The notes beneath the pieces were generated by a model that saw only the letters and a program-made list of their open reading frames with translations, searched no databases and was not told the DNA's origin. Positions 1 to 5,873 of a DNA stretch of 9,437 nucleotides are shown in pieces; the stretch's first letter is position 1; each line of letters opens with the position of its first letter. The stretch spans positions 1 through 9,437 of the forward strand of contig JAGAEK010000166.1 in assembly GCA_017828835.1 (NCBI GenBank), in the 5' to 3' direction. This stretch comes from Oscillospiraceae bacterium (GTDB lineage: Bacteria > Bacillota > Clostridia > Oscillospirales > Ruminococcaceae). A program made the translations under genes and the position numbers.

Positions 1-8
1 AAATCTTA

Positions 9-1478
9 TCAGTCGGCATCCGCTTCCGATATCAAAGTAACGGTAGTGTCGAATTTTATATTATCTCCGTTCTTCACGTATCTGAACACCGATATATCGA
101 CCGTATCTCCGGGCTTGAATTCACTCAATATCTCTGAGATCGAATCAAAAGAATCCACTTCTTTTCCGTTTACTTTCGTGATTATATCCTGTACCTGGAC
201 TCCGCGATAAACCATATCTGAATTTTTGGATATCTCAATTATCATCGCTCCGGGCTCAAGGCCGTAGATCTCAGCCGTATCATCGTCGATTATCGTCGCA
301 GTAATTCCAAGAACCGCACGGCTGACTACCTTGCCGTTGATTATAATATCGTCTATTATATTCTTTACTTTGCTTATTGCGATCGCAAAATTCAATCCGT
401 CGTATCCTTCAACTGCTACTTTCGCCGAATTCAGTCCGATAACCTGTCCGTACATATTGACAAGCGGTCCTCCGGAGCTTCCGGAATTTATCGCCGCATC
501 CGTCTGTATGCAATACAAGGTTTTGTTATCGATCGTAATCTTTCTGTCTACCGCCGATACAATTCCGAAACTTGCGCTTCCGAGCAGCGAAACGTCGCCG
601 TCATAAGAAGCTACTCCGGGATTTCCTATCGAAATAACAAACTCCCCGACTCTGACTTGATCCGAATTTCCGATTTCAGCATATGGCATTCCGGTCTGGT
701 CTACCTTCAACACTCCTATGTCCATTTTGGAATCGTATCCGACTATACTCGCTTCATATTCTTCGCCGTCGTTCATCGCAACGATAACTTTTCTTCCGTC
801 GGCTATTACGTGTGCGTTTGTTATTATATATCCGTTTTCGGTTATTATCACTCCGGAACCGGTCGATGAAAGAACGTAAGAACCTCTGTTGTCTCTGACG
901 TATTTTTTGACAAGTACTACGGTCGGAGCGACCTTTTCGATAACCTCGGGTACATCCATCTTTTCTCCTGCCGGCGTATTCGTTTTATCTTCGGGTCTCT
1001 CGTTCAGCTCAACTCCGGAAAAATCCGGATCCGTAACCGAAGAATTTTGATTGCCTTTTGATATCGCTCCTGATTTCACAAATTCACATACTCCGTAACC
1101 GGCAAAAAAGACCAACACAACCAAGACCGCCGCTGCTATCACGCCGAGCCAAACCTTGGATTTTTTCTTTTTCTGCGGTGCCGCAGCTTCGACCTTCTCC
1201 GCTTCTTTTTCCACCGTGCTTTCCGCAGCTGCCTCTTCCGATTTCACATCCTCCGTGCTTTCTGCGACGGTCTCTTCAGACTTCACATCGTCAGTGCGTT
1301 CTGCCGGTTCTTCCGTATCGGTTTCTGCATTTACGGTTTCGGTTTCCTGAACGTTGTCCTCGGTGCCGCTCTCATTCAGCACCTCCGGTTCCGCCGTTTT
1401 TTCAGTATCCGCAACGTTTTCAACCGTCTCGGTATTTTCAATCGATTCCGTTCCGTTCTCTTTCTCAAAATCTTCCAT
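9..1478 (-). CDS. htrA: HtrA/DegP-like membrane-anchored serine protease with one PDZ domain
   Basis: Envelope quality-control protease of 489 residues. Residues 1-100 form an acidic low-complexity tail (36 Asp/Glu), then a basic patch (PQKKKKSK, 101-108) and one membrane helix at about 109-131. The charge pattern puts the tail in the cytoplasm and the protease outside. The trypsin-like domain spans about 175-380, with catalytic His223 (TNAHV), Asp253 (MDIGVLKV) and Ser335 (GSSGGPL). The family usually has Asn where this protein has Ser334, just before the catalytic serine. A PDZ domain follows at about 385-480 (EPGAMI, VQVQDIITKVNGKEV). The ATG has an AGGAGG site (1488-1493) nine bases upstream, and the stop is TGA. 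The gene lies 37 bp after the histidine kinase and is probably co-transcribed with it, as in other Gram-positive stress operons that pair a two-component system with HtrA. Family assignment is secure; substrates are unknown. Confidence 0.95.
   Translation of the reverse strand: MEDFEKENGTESIENTETVENVADTEKTAEPEVLNESGTEDNVQETETVNAETDTEEPAERTDDVKSEETVAESTEDVKSEEAAAESTVEKEAEKVEAAAPQKKKKSKVWLGVIAAAVLVVLVFFAGYGVCEFVKSGAISKGNQNSSVTDPDFSGVELNERPEDKTNTPAGEKMDVPEVIEKVAPTVVLVKKYVRDNRGSYVLSSTGSGVIITENGYIITNAHVIADGRKVIVAMNDGEEYEASIVGYDSKMDIGVLKVDQTGMPYAEIGNSDQVRVGEFVISIGNPGVASYDGDVSLLGSASFGIVSAVDRKITIDNKTLYCIQTDAAINSGSSGGPLVNMYGQVIGLNSAKVAVEGYDGLNFAIAISKVKNIIDDIIINGKVVSRAVLGITATIIDDDTAEIYGLEPGAMIIEISKNSDMVYRGVQVQDIITKVNGKEVDSFDSISEILSEFKPGDTVDISVFRYVKNGDNIKFDTTVTLISEADAD
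1214..1306. repeat. 39-bp tandem repeat inside the htrA acidic tail
   Basis: Two consecutive 39-bp units (1214-1252 and 1253-1291) match at 31 of 39 positions, and a decayed partial third unit starts at 1292. They encode 13-residue repeats built on DVKSEE(T/A)(V/A)AEST at residues 64-75 and 77-88, preceded by a degenerate AERT. The unit length keeps the reading frame, so copy number could vary without breaking the gene. Confidence 0.75.
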
Positions 1479-1487
1479 CGTGTCTAT

Positions 1488-1493
1488 CCTCCT
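1488..1493 (-). promoter_or_regulatory. Ribosome binding site of htrA
   Basis: On the minus strand this reads AGGAGG, a full anti-SD match, nine bases before the ATG at 1478. It supports that start and hence the whole acidic tail being translated. It also suggests htrA is translated independently of the kinase gene upstream. Confidence 0.8.
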
Positions 1494-1515
1494 GAAAGTT
1501 ATTATTTTTTAAATT

Positions 1516-2964
1516 TCATGGATCTATCGGAAGCGAAAATTCAAACTCGGTATACTTGCCCTCTTCGCTTTTCGCTTTTATATCTCCGTTATGCATATGC
1601 ATCAACATTTTTACTATATACAATCCGAGCCCTACGCCGTTTTTATCAAGACTTCTCGACTTGTCGCTCTTATAAAACCGTTCGAACAAACGCTGCAGTT
1701 CATTTTCGGGTATACCCGCGCCGCTGTTGCGTATCGCAACGTATACCATTTTTCTGTCCTGCGAAAACTTGAATTCTATCTTGCCGTTTTCGTTCGTGAA
1801 CTTCACGGCGTTCTCGACAAGATTGTATATCACCTGATGTATCAGGTCCTCGTCGGCTTTCGCTATCACCTTTCCGCTGTCAAGCCCGACCACCTCGATA
1901 TTCTTCTCCTCAATCTGCTTTTCAAACGAAAACACCGTTTCACATATGATCTCATGAAGATCTATCGACGTCAGTGTTATTTTCATCGCTCCGGATTCTA
2001 TCCTTGCCATATTGAGCATCGATTTTACGACTCTCGACAGTCTTTTCGTTTCAGCCGAAACCGTTTCAAGATAATATTTTTCTTTTTCTTTCGGTATCGT
2101 TCCGTCAAGGATTCCGTCCACAAATCCGCTTATAGTAGTCATCGGCGTTTTCAGTTCGTGCGAAACGTTGGCTATAAAGCTTCTGTTTATCGACTCCATT
2201 TCGGCAAGCGAAGACGCCATATTGTTAAACGACTCCGCAAGCTGTTCAAATTCGAGTCCTCCCTCAACGGGTACTCTGACCGAAAAATCTCCGACCGACA
2301 GTTTCTTCGTGACCGCGACCATGTTCCGGAAAGGTTCTACCATCCTGTTCGTCAGAAAATACAACACCACGAACGCTATGAACAAAACTCCCGCCGAACA
2401 CAGCAGATACATGCTGACTATCTTATACATAAAAGCGGTCGTCTCTTTTGCCGATGCGGATATGAAAACTATTCCGACTGTCTTGTCCTCCACCTTTACA
2501 GGCACTCCGACGGTATAATAATTTTCTTCTCCGTAGATCCCTCCGAATCTTCCCACTTCATAGTATTCGCCCTCGTTCAACGCTTTATTCACCGCGTATT
2601 TCGGCGCGTTGGAAGATTTATGAAGGCAGTTTTCATATTCGGAGCAAACCAGCATTTTCCCTTCCGTATCGGTCAGAAACACAACTCCGTTCGTTGCCTT
2701 TCCGAGGATCGAATAACCGACCTTCAGATCCCATTCGTCATAATATTTGTAATTGTAGTTTTCAAGGTTGCTCAACGTTATACTTACCGCTTGATTGGTG
2801 TTGCTTATCAGAAGATTATGCTTATCCTGCTTGAAATATTGCAGAGAAAACCAGATATAAGCCGCTCCAAGGACCGTAAACATCGAAATTATGATCGATG
2901 CGCAGGCGATAAAATATTTTGCAAACAAACTCCTGCTTATATATTTTTTAGGTCCTCGTTTCAA
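1516..2964 (-). CDS. Membrane sensor histidine kinase (HAMP-HisKA-HATPase)
   Basis: Transmembrane sensor kinase of 482 residues and partner of the adjacent response regulator. A basic N-terminus precedes TM1 (about 17-41). An extracytoplasmic sensor domain (about 45-180) contains Cys107 and Cys113, and TM2 is at about 182-204. HAMP follows (about 205-257), then the H-box with phospho-accepting His269 (SHELKTP). The ATPase domain has the N-box (NLVENAVKFT, 381-390), a G1 box NSGAGIP (413-419) in which Asn413 replaces the usual Asp, the F-box FERFYKSD, and the G2 box GVGLGL (443-448). There is no PAS domain between HAMP and HisKA, so this is not a canonical WalK. The start is TTG at 2962-2964: an in-frame stop lies three codons upstream, and starting at the later ATG (codon 28) would cut into TM1. 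The gene overlaps the regulator by 17 bp, which suggests translational coupling. The ligand is unknown. Confidence 0.95.
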   Translation of the reverse strand: MKRGPKKYISRSLFAKYFIACASIIISMFTVLGAAYIWFSLQYFKQDKHNLLISNTNQAVSITLSNLENYNYKYYDEWDLKVGYSILGKATNGVVFLTDTEGKMLVCSEYENCLHKSSNAPKYAVNKALNEGEYYEVGRFGGIYGEENYYTVGVPVKVEDKTVGIVFISASAKETTAFMYKIVSMYLLCSAGVLFIAFVVLYFLTNRMVEPFRNMVAVTKKLSVGDFSVRVPVEGGLEFEQLAESFNNMASSLAEMESINRSFIANVSHELKTPMTTISGFVDGILDGTIPKEKEKYYLETVSAETKRLSRVVKSMLNMARIESGAMKITLTSIDLHEIICETVFSFEKQIEEKNIEVVGLDSGKVIAKADEDLIHQVIYNLVENAVKFTNENGKIEFKFSQDRKMVYVAIRNSGAGIPENELQRLFERFYKSDKSRSLDKNGVGLGLYIVKMLMHMHNGDIKAKSEEGKYTEFEFSLPIDP

Positions 2965-3640
2965 ATTTATATCCTACTCCCCAAACTGTTTTTAACGCCC
3001 ACTTTTCCGAAACTCCTTCAAGTTTTTCTCTGAGTCTCTTTATATGGACGTCAACGGTCCTCGAGTCTCCGTAATATTCGAATCCCCACACTTCATCAAG
3101 CAGTTGGTCTCTTGTGTATACTCTGTTCGGATTGCTCGCGAGATGATAAAGCAATTCCAGTTCCTTCGGCGGTGTGTCGATAATTTTTCCGTTTACTTTT
3201 AAAACGTATTCCGTCATGTTTACGACCAAATTATCGTAGCTTACCTCTTTTTTGTCCGTTTCCGTTACGCTCTTTCCGATCCTCCTCAGTATCGCTTTGA
3301 TCCTCGCGACGATTTCCTTCGGATCGAACGGTTTGACAACGTAGTCGTCCGCGCCCAGCTCAAGTCCCAATACCTTATCAAAAGTCTCGCCTTTCGCCGT
3401 TATCATTATAATAGGGCACTCCGATCTCTTCCTCAACTCGCGGCAAACCTGCCATCCGTCAAGCTTCGGCATCATTATATCGAGCAAAACAACGTCAGGC
3501 GACTCGATTCCGAATTTAAGAACAGCTTCCTCGCCGTCGTTCGCAGTTACTACGTCATAGCCCTCTTTTTCAAGATAAAGTCTTAAAAGTTCACATATAT
3601 TTTTGTCATCATCCGCAACTAATACTTTTTCGGCAGCCAT
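2948..3640 (-). CDS. OmpR/PhoB-family response regulator
   Basis: DNA-binding regulator of 230 residues, phosphorylated by the kinase encoded next to it. The receiver domain (about 5-118) has the acidic pocket Asp10-Asp12, the phospho-acceptor Asp54 (LLDIMMP), Thr81 and Lys103 (VVKPF). The winged-helix domain (about 134-228) carries the recognition region RTVDVHIKRLREKLE and the wing GVGYKF. The segment around VWGFEYYGDSRTVDV resembles WalR/PhoP-type regulators, but this is a large family and similarity alone does not name the regulon. The ATG has an AAGGAGGA site (3647-3654) six bases upstream. The gene sits 47 bp after the Fe-S scaffold gene on the same strand. Likely targets include its own operon and htrA (inference). 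Confidence 0.95.
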   Translation of the reverse strand: MAAEKVLVADDDKNICELLRLYLEKEGYDVVTANDGEEAVLKFGIESPDVVLLDIMMPKLDGWQVCRELRKRSECPIIMITAKGETFDKVLGLELGADDYVVKPFDPKEIVARIKAILRRIGKSVTETDKKEVSYDNLVVNMTEYVLKVNGKIIDTPPKELELLYHLASNPNRVYTRDQLLDEVWGFEYYGDSRTVDVHIKRLREKLEGVSEKWALKTVWGVGYKFETRT

Positions 3641-3646
3641 AATCTT

Positions 3647-3654
3647 TCCTCCTT
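3647..3654 (-). promoter_or_regulatory. Ribosome binding site of the response regulator
   Basis: On the minus strand this reads AAGGAGGA, six bases before the ATG at 3640. It confirms the start. The 47-bp gap between iscU and the regulator contains only this site and short weak inverted repeats such as GTCA-CCTT-TGAC (3658-3669). I see no terminator or clear promoter there. Confidence 0.75.
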
Positions 3655-3687
3655 AAAGTCACCTTTGACCCGTTTTTATAGTTTATT

Positions 3688-4131
3688 TTATTCTCCGCAG
3701 TTTAAATTACATCCGGAGCAACTGCTGCAGCCCTTTTGCTCTCCGAGTATCGACACCGGATCGATCCCCTGTTTTGTATAATAATCGGAAAGCGCCGCTT
3801 TGACCGCTTCTTCCGCAAGAACGGAACAATGTATTTTTGCCGGAGGCAGCCCGTCAAGCGCCTCGATCACCGCTTTGTTCGAAAGCTTTACCGCCTCGTC
3901 TATGCTTTTTCCTTTTATCATCTCTGTCGCCATAGAACTCGTCGCTATCGCGGCTCCGCATCCGAACGTCTTGAATTTAACGTCGGTTATTATATTGTTC
4001 TCGACCTTTATATACATTTTCATGATATCTCCGCATACGGCGTTTCCGACTTCTCCGATACCGTCTGCGTTTTCTATTTCTCCCACATTTCTCGGATTCG
4101 AGAAATGTTCCATAACTTTATCCGAATACAT
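3688..4131 (-). CDS. iscU: Fe-S cluster scaffold, IscU/NifU N-domain type, with a Cys-rich tail
   Basis: Scaffold of 147 residues on which [2Fe-2S]/[4Fe-4S] clusters are built from iron and the sulfur delivered by cysteine desulfurase. The three conserved cluster ligands are Cys33 (AVCGD), Cys58 (FGCGAAIA) and Cys102 (KIHCSVLAE). Asp35, conserved in the family, is also present. LPPAK (95-99) matches the chaperone-binding LPPVK motif. The body (1-120) resembles the short NifU-like scaffolds of Clostridia. Unusually, the protein ends with four more cysteines at 135, 138, 141 and 145, in CX2CX2CX3C spacing. Translation starts at ATG in a TAATG overlap with iscS, with a GGGGGAG-like site about nine bases upstream inside the iscS end. 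That overlap indicates coupled synthesis of scaffold and sulfur donor. Scaffold function is secure; the role of the tail is unknown. Confidence 0.95.
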   Translation of the reverse strand: MYSDKVMEHFSNPRNVGEIENADGIGEVGNAVCGDIMKMYIKVENNIITDVKFKTFGCGAAIATSSMATEMIKGKSIDEAVKLSNKAVIEALDGLPPAKIHCSVLAEEAVKAALSDYYTKQGIDPVSILGEQKGCSSCSGCNLNCGE

Positions 4132-5315
4132 TATTTATTCTCCCCCTTTACTATTCTTTCCCATAACGGCGACATCGCCCTTAATCTCGTTATTATTTCC
4201 GGTATCTTTTCGGAAATATAATCAACGTCTTCCATCGTGTTGTAATCTCCGAGCGAGATCCTCAGCGAACCGTGGGCTATCTCCGCGGGCAGCCCGATCG
4301 CAAGCAGCACGTGGCTCGGATCAAGCGACCCCGACGTACACGCGGAACCGCTCGATGCGCATATCCCGTTCAAATCCAGCCAAAGCAACAGCGACTCTCC
4401 TTCAACTCCTTCAAAAGATACGTTTATATTTCCCGGCATCCTGTTTTCCATTCCGCCATTCAATCTGACTCTGTCTATTTTAAGGATATTCGCAAGCAAC
4501 TTGTCCCTCATCTGAGAAATCCTTTTTGCCCTTTCGGGTATGTTCTCACAAATCTCCTCTATCGCGCTCCCGAATCCGACTATTCCCGCCGTATTCTCGG
4601 TACCGGCTCTTTTCGACCGTTCCTGCGCTCCGCCGTCTATAAGATTCTGAAGTATTATCCCTTTTCTGCAATATAACGCTCCAACGCCCTTAGGTCCGTG
4701 AACTTTATGCGCCGACATCGACATCATATCGATATTCTGCTTCTTTACGTCTATCTCAACGTTTCCCAATGCTTGTACCGCGTCCGTGTGGAACAACACT
4801 CCGCGTTTATGACAAATCGCTCCTATTTCACTTATCGGCTGTATCGAACCGATCTCGTTGTTCGCATACATAACGGAAACGATCGCAGTATCGTCGCGGA
4901 TCGCGTTTTTAACGTCCTCGGGATCGACGTATCCGTCTTTGCTGACCTTGATATAAGTAATTTCAAAGCCCTCTTTTTCGAGGCTGCTCACGGTATGAAG
5001 TACCGCATGATGCTCAAAAACGGTAGTGATTATATGCTTTTTACCTTTTTTCGCAAGGCGACGTGCCGTTCCTTTTATCGCCCAGTTATCCGCCTCGGAA
5101 CCTCCCGAAGTAAAATATACCTCGTTCGTTTCGGCTCCTATCGCTTTCGCTACCTTTCTTCTCGCCTCTTCAACAGCCTTCTTGGCTTCTCTTCCTTTTG
5201 AATATATACTCGAAGGATTTCCGTATTCTTCCGTAAGATACGGCATCATCGCGTCGAGTGCTTTCGGTGATATTTTTGTTGTTGCCGAATTGTCGGCGTA
5301 TACTGTTCTTTTCAA
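4131..5315 (-). CDS. iscS: Cysteine desulfurase, NifS/IscS family (PLP-dependent)
   Basis: Class V aminotransferase-fold enzyme of 394 residues that converts cysteine to alanine and passes persulfide sulfur to the scaffold encoded next. The PLP-binding lysine is Lys204 (SAHKVHGPKG). Other active-site residues are His103 (EHHAV), Asp178 and Gln181 (HTDAVQ). The catalytic cysteine is Cys326 in SSGSACTSGS. The mobile loop has the longer IscS/NifS form rather than the short SufS form. Length and the N-terminal YADNSATT motif fit the family. The start is TTG at 5313-5315, preceded by AAGGAG (5325-5330) with nine bases between. The nearest upstream ATG on this strand is immediately followed by a stop codon. 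It is the first gene of a likely iscS-iscU-regulator-kinase-htrA operon. No iscR-type regulator lies next to it. Confidence 0.96.
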   Translation of the reverse strand: MKRTVYADNSATTKISPKALDAMMPYLTEEYGNPSSIYSKGREAKKAVEEARRKVAKAIGAETNEVYFTSGGSEADNWAIKGTARRLAKKGKKHIITTVFEHHAVLHTVSSLEKEGFEITYIKVSKDGYVDPEDVKNAIRDDTAIVSVMYANNEIGSIQPISEIGAICHKRGVLFHTDAVQALGNVEIDVKKQNIDMMSMSAHKVHGPKGVGALYCRKGIILQNLIDGGAQERSKRAGTENTAGIVGFGSAIEEICENIPERAKRISQMRDKLLANILKIDRVRLNGGMENRMPGNINVSFEGVEGESLLLWLDLNGICASSGSACTSGSLDPSHVLLAIGLPAEIAHGSLRISLGDYNTMEDVDYISEKIPEIITRLRAMSPLWERIVKGENK

Positions 5316-5324
5316 ATTCAGTTG

Positions 5325-5330
5325 CTCCTT
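5325..5330 (-). promoter_or_regulatory. Ribosome binding site that fixes the TTG start of iscS
   Basis: On the minus strand this reads AAGGAG, nine bases before TTG at 5315. The product from that codon begins MKRTVYADNSATT, which matches the family N-terminus. No ATG or GTG gives a better start, so TTG is well supported. Confidence 0.75.
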
Positions 5331-5355
5331 ACATTGATATTTTTGAACTGAATAT

Positions 5356-5384
5356 ATATTACACTATTTTAATAGGAATTGCAA
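5356..5384 (-). promoter_or_regulatory. Candidate sigma-A promoter of the iscS operon
   Basis: On the minus strand TTGCAA (5379-5384) is followed by a 17-bp spacer (5362-5378) and TAATAT (5356-5361). Each hexamer matches the consensus at 4 of 6 positions. Transcription would begin near 5349, giving a leader of about 35 nt. The surrounding 105-bp gap is AT-rich, which raises the chance of a fortuitous match. The spacer contains an inverted repeat (5364-5375), a possible repressor site. Confidence 0.4.
5364..5375. repeat. Inverted repeat in the iscS promoter spacer
   Basis: CTATT-TT-AATAG has perfect 5-bp arms around a 2-bp centre. It sits between the proposed -35 and -10 boxes, where a bound protein would block polymerase. 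It is short and AT-rich, so chance is possible. It does not obviously resemble an IscR site. Confidence 0.35.
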
Positions 5385-5420
5385 TAACCATATTTTATTT
5401 TTAACAAAGTTTTATTTAAA

Positions 5421-5873
5421 TTATATTGAATTTTTTTCTTTAAGTTTTTTTATTTCTCCGACCGCCATACCGTCGCATCTCTCGTTTTCCTCGTGGCCGG
5501 CATGACCTTTCACCCATATAAACTCAACGTTATGCTTTGCCGTAAGGATTAAAAGTTTTTCCCATAGATCCGAATTGAGCGCCGGTTCGTTGCCGGACCT
5601 TTTCCAACCTTTTTTCTTCCATCCGTATACCCAGCCCTGATTTATCGCGTCGACAAGATATTTCGAATCGGAATAGAGCGTTACCTCACACTCCCTTTTA
5701 AGCGCCGACAAACCTTCTATCGCCGCCGTCAGTTCCATACGGTTATTCGTCGTGTTTTCCTCTCCGCCGGAAAGCGTTTTCTCGTGCCCTCCGCTTTTCA
5801 GTATAACGCCCCAGCCGCCGATACCCGGATTTCCCGAGCAAGCTCCGTCTGTGTAAATATCGACCTTATCCAT
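5421..5873 (-). CDS. rnhA: Ribonuclease HI
   Basis: RNase HI of 150 residues, which cuts the RNA strand of RNA-DNA hybrids such as R-loops and primer remnants. The catalytic acidic residues are Asp9 (YTDGACSGNPG), Glu47 (NNRMELTA), Asp69 (YSDSKYL) and Asp134 (ERCDGMA). His124 lies in VKGHAGH. The basic handle region is present (WVYGWKKKGWKRSG, about 81-94), as in the E. coli-type enzyme. There is no N-terminal hybrid-binding domain, so this is the plain bacterial RNase HI form. The ATG follows the deoB stop with no gap (TAGATG), and an AAGG lies six bases upstream within deoB, so translation is probably coupled to deoB. The AT-rich sequence after the TAA has no strong hairpin with a T-run. 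Identification is secure. Confidence 0.96.
   Translation of the reverse strand: MDKVDIYTDGACSGNPGIGGWGVILKSGGHEKTLSGGEENTTNNRMELTAAIEGLSALKRECEVTLYSDSKYLVDAINQGWVYGWKKKGWKRSGNEPALNSDLWEKLLILTAKHNVEFIWVKGHAGHEENERCDGMAVGEIKKLKEKNSI

Noticed and set aside
1214..1306. CRISPR-like array
   Set aside because: The units are directly adjacent with no spacers and lie in frame inside htrA, so this is a coding tandem repeat.
1591..3033. 480-codon open frame on the plus strand across the kinase gene
   Set aside because: It is the codon-aligned complement of a clear histidine kinase. Its product is basic and low in recognisable motifs, and the openness is explained by the absence of TTA, CTA and TCA codons in the kinase.
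3658..3669. Inverted repeat GTCA-CCTT-TGAC between iscU and the regulator as an operator
   Set aside because: Four-base arms are expected by chance in any gap of this size, and there are no promoter boxes around it.
5391..5420. Intrinsic terminator after rnhA
   Set aside because: Runs of A and T are present, but the best stem is about three base pairs with no G-C core.
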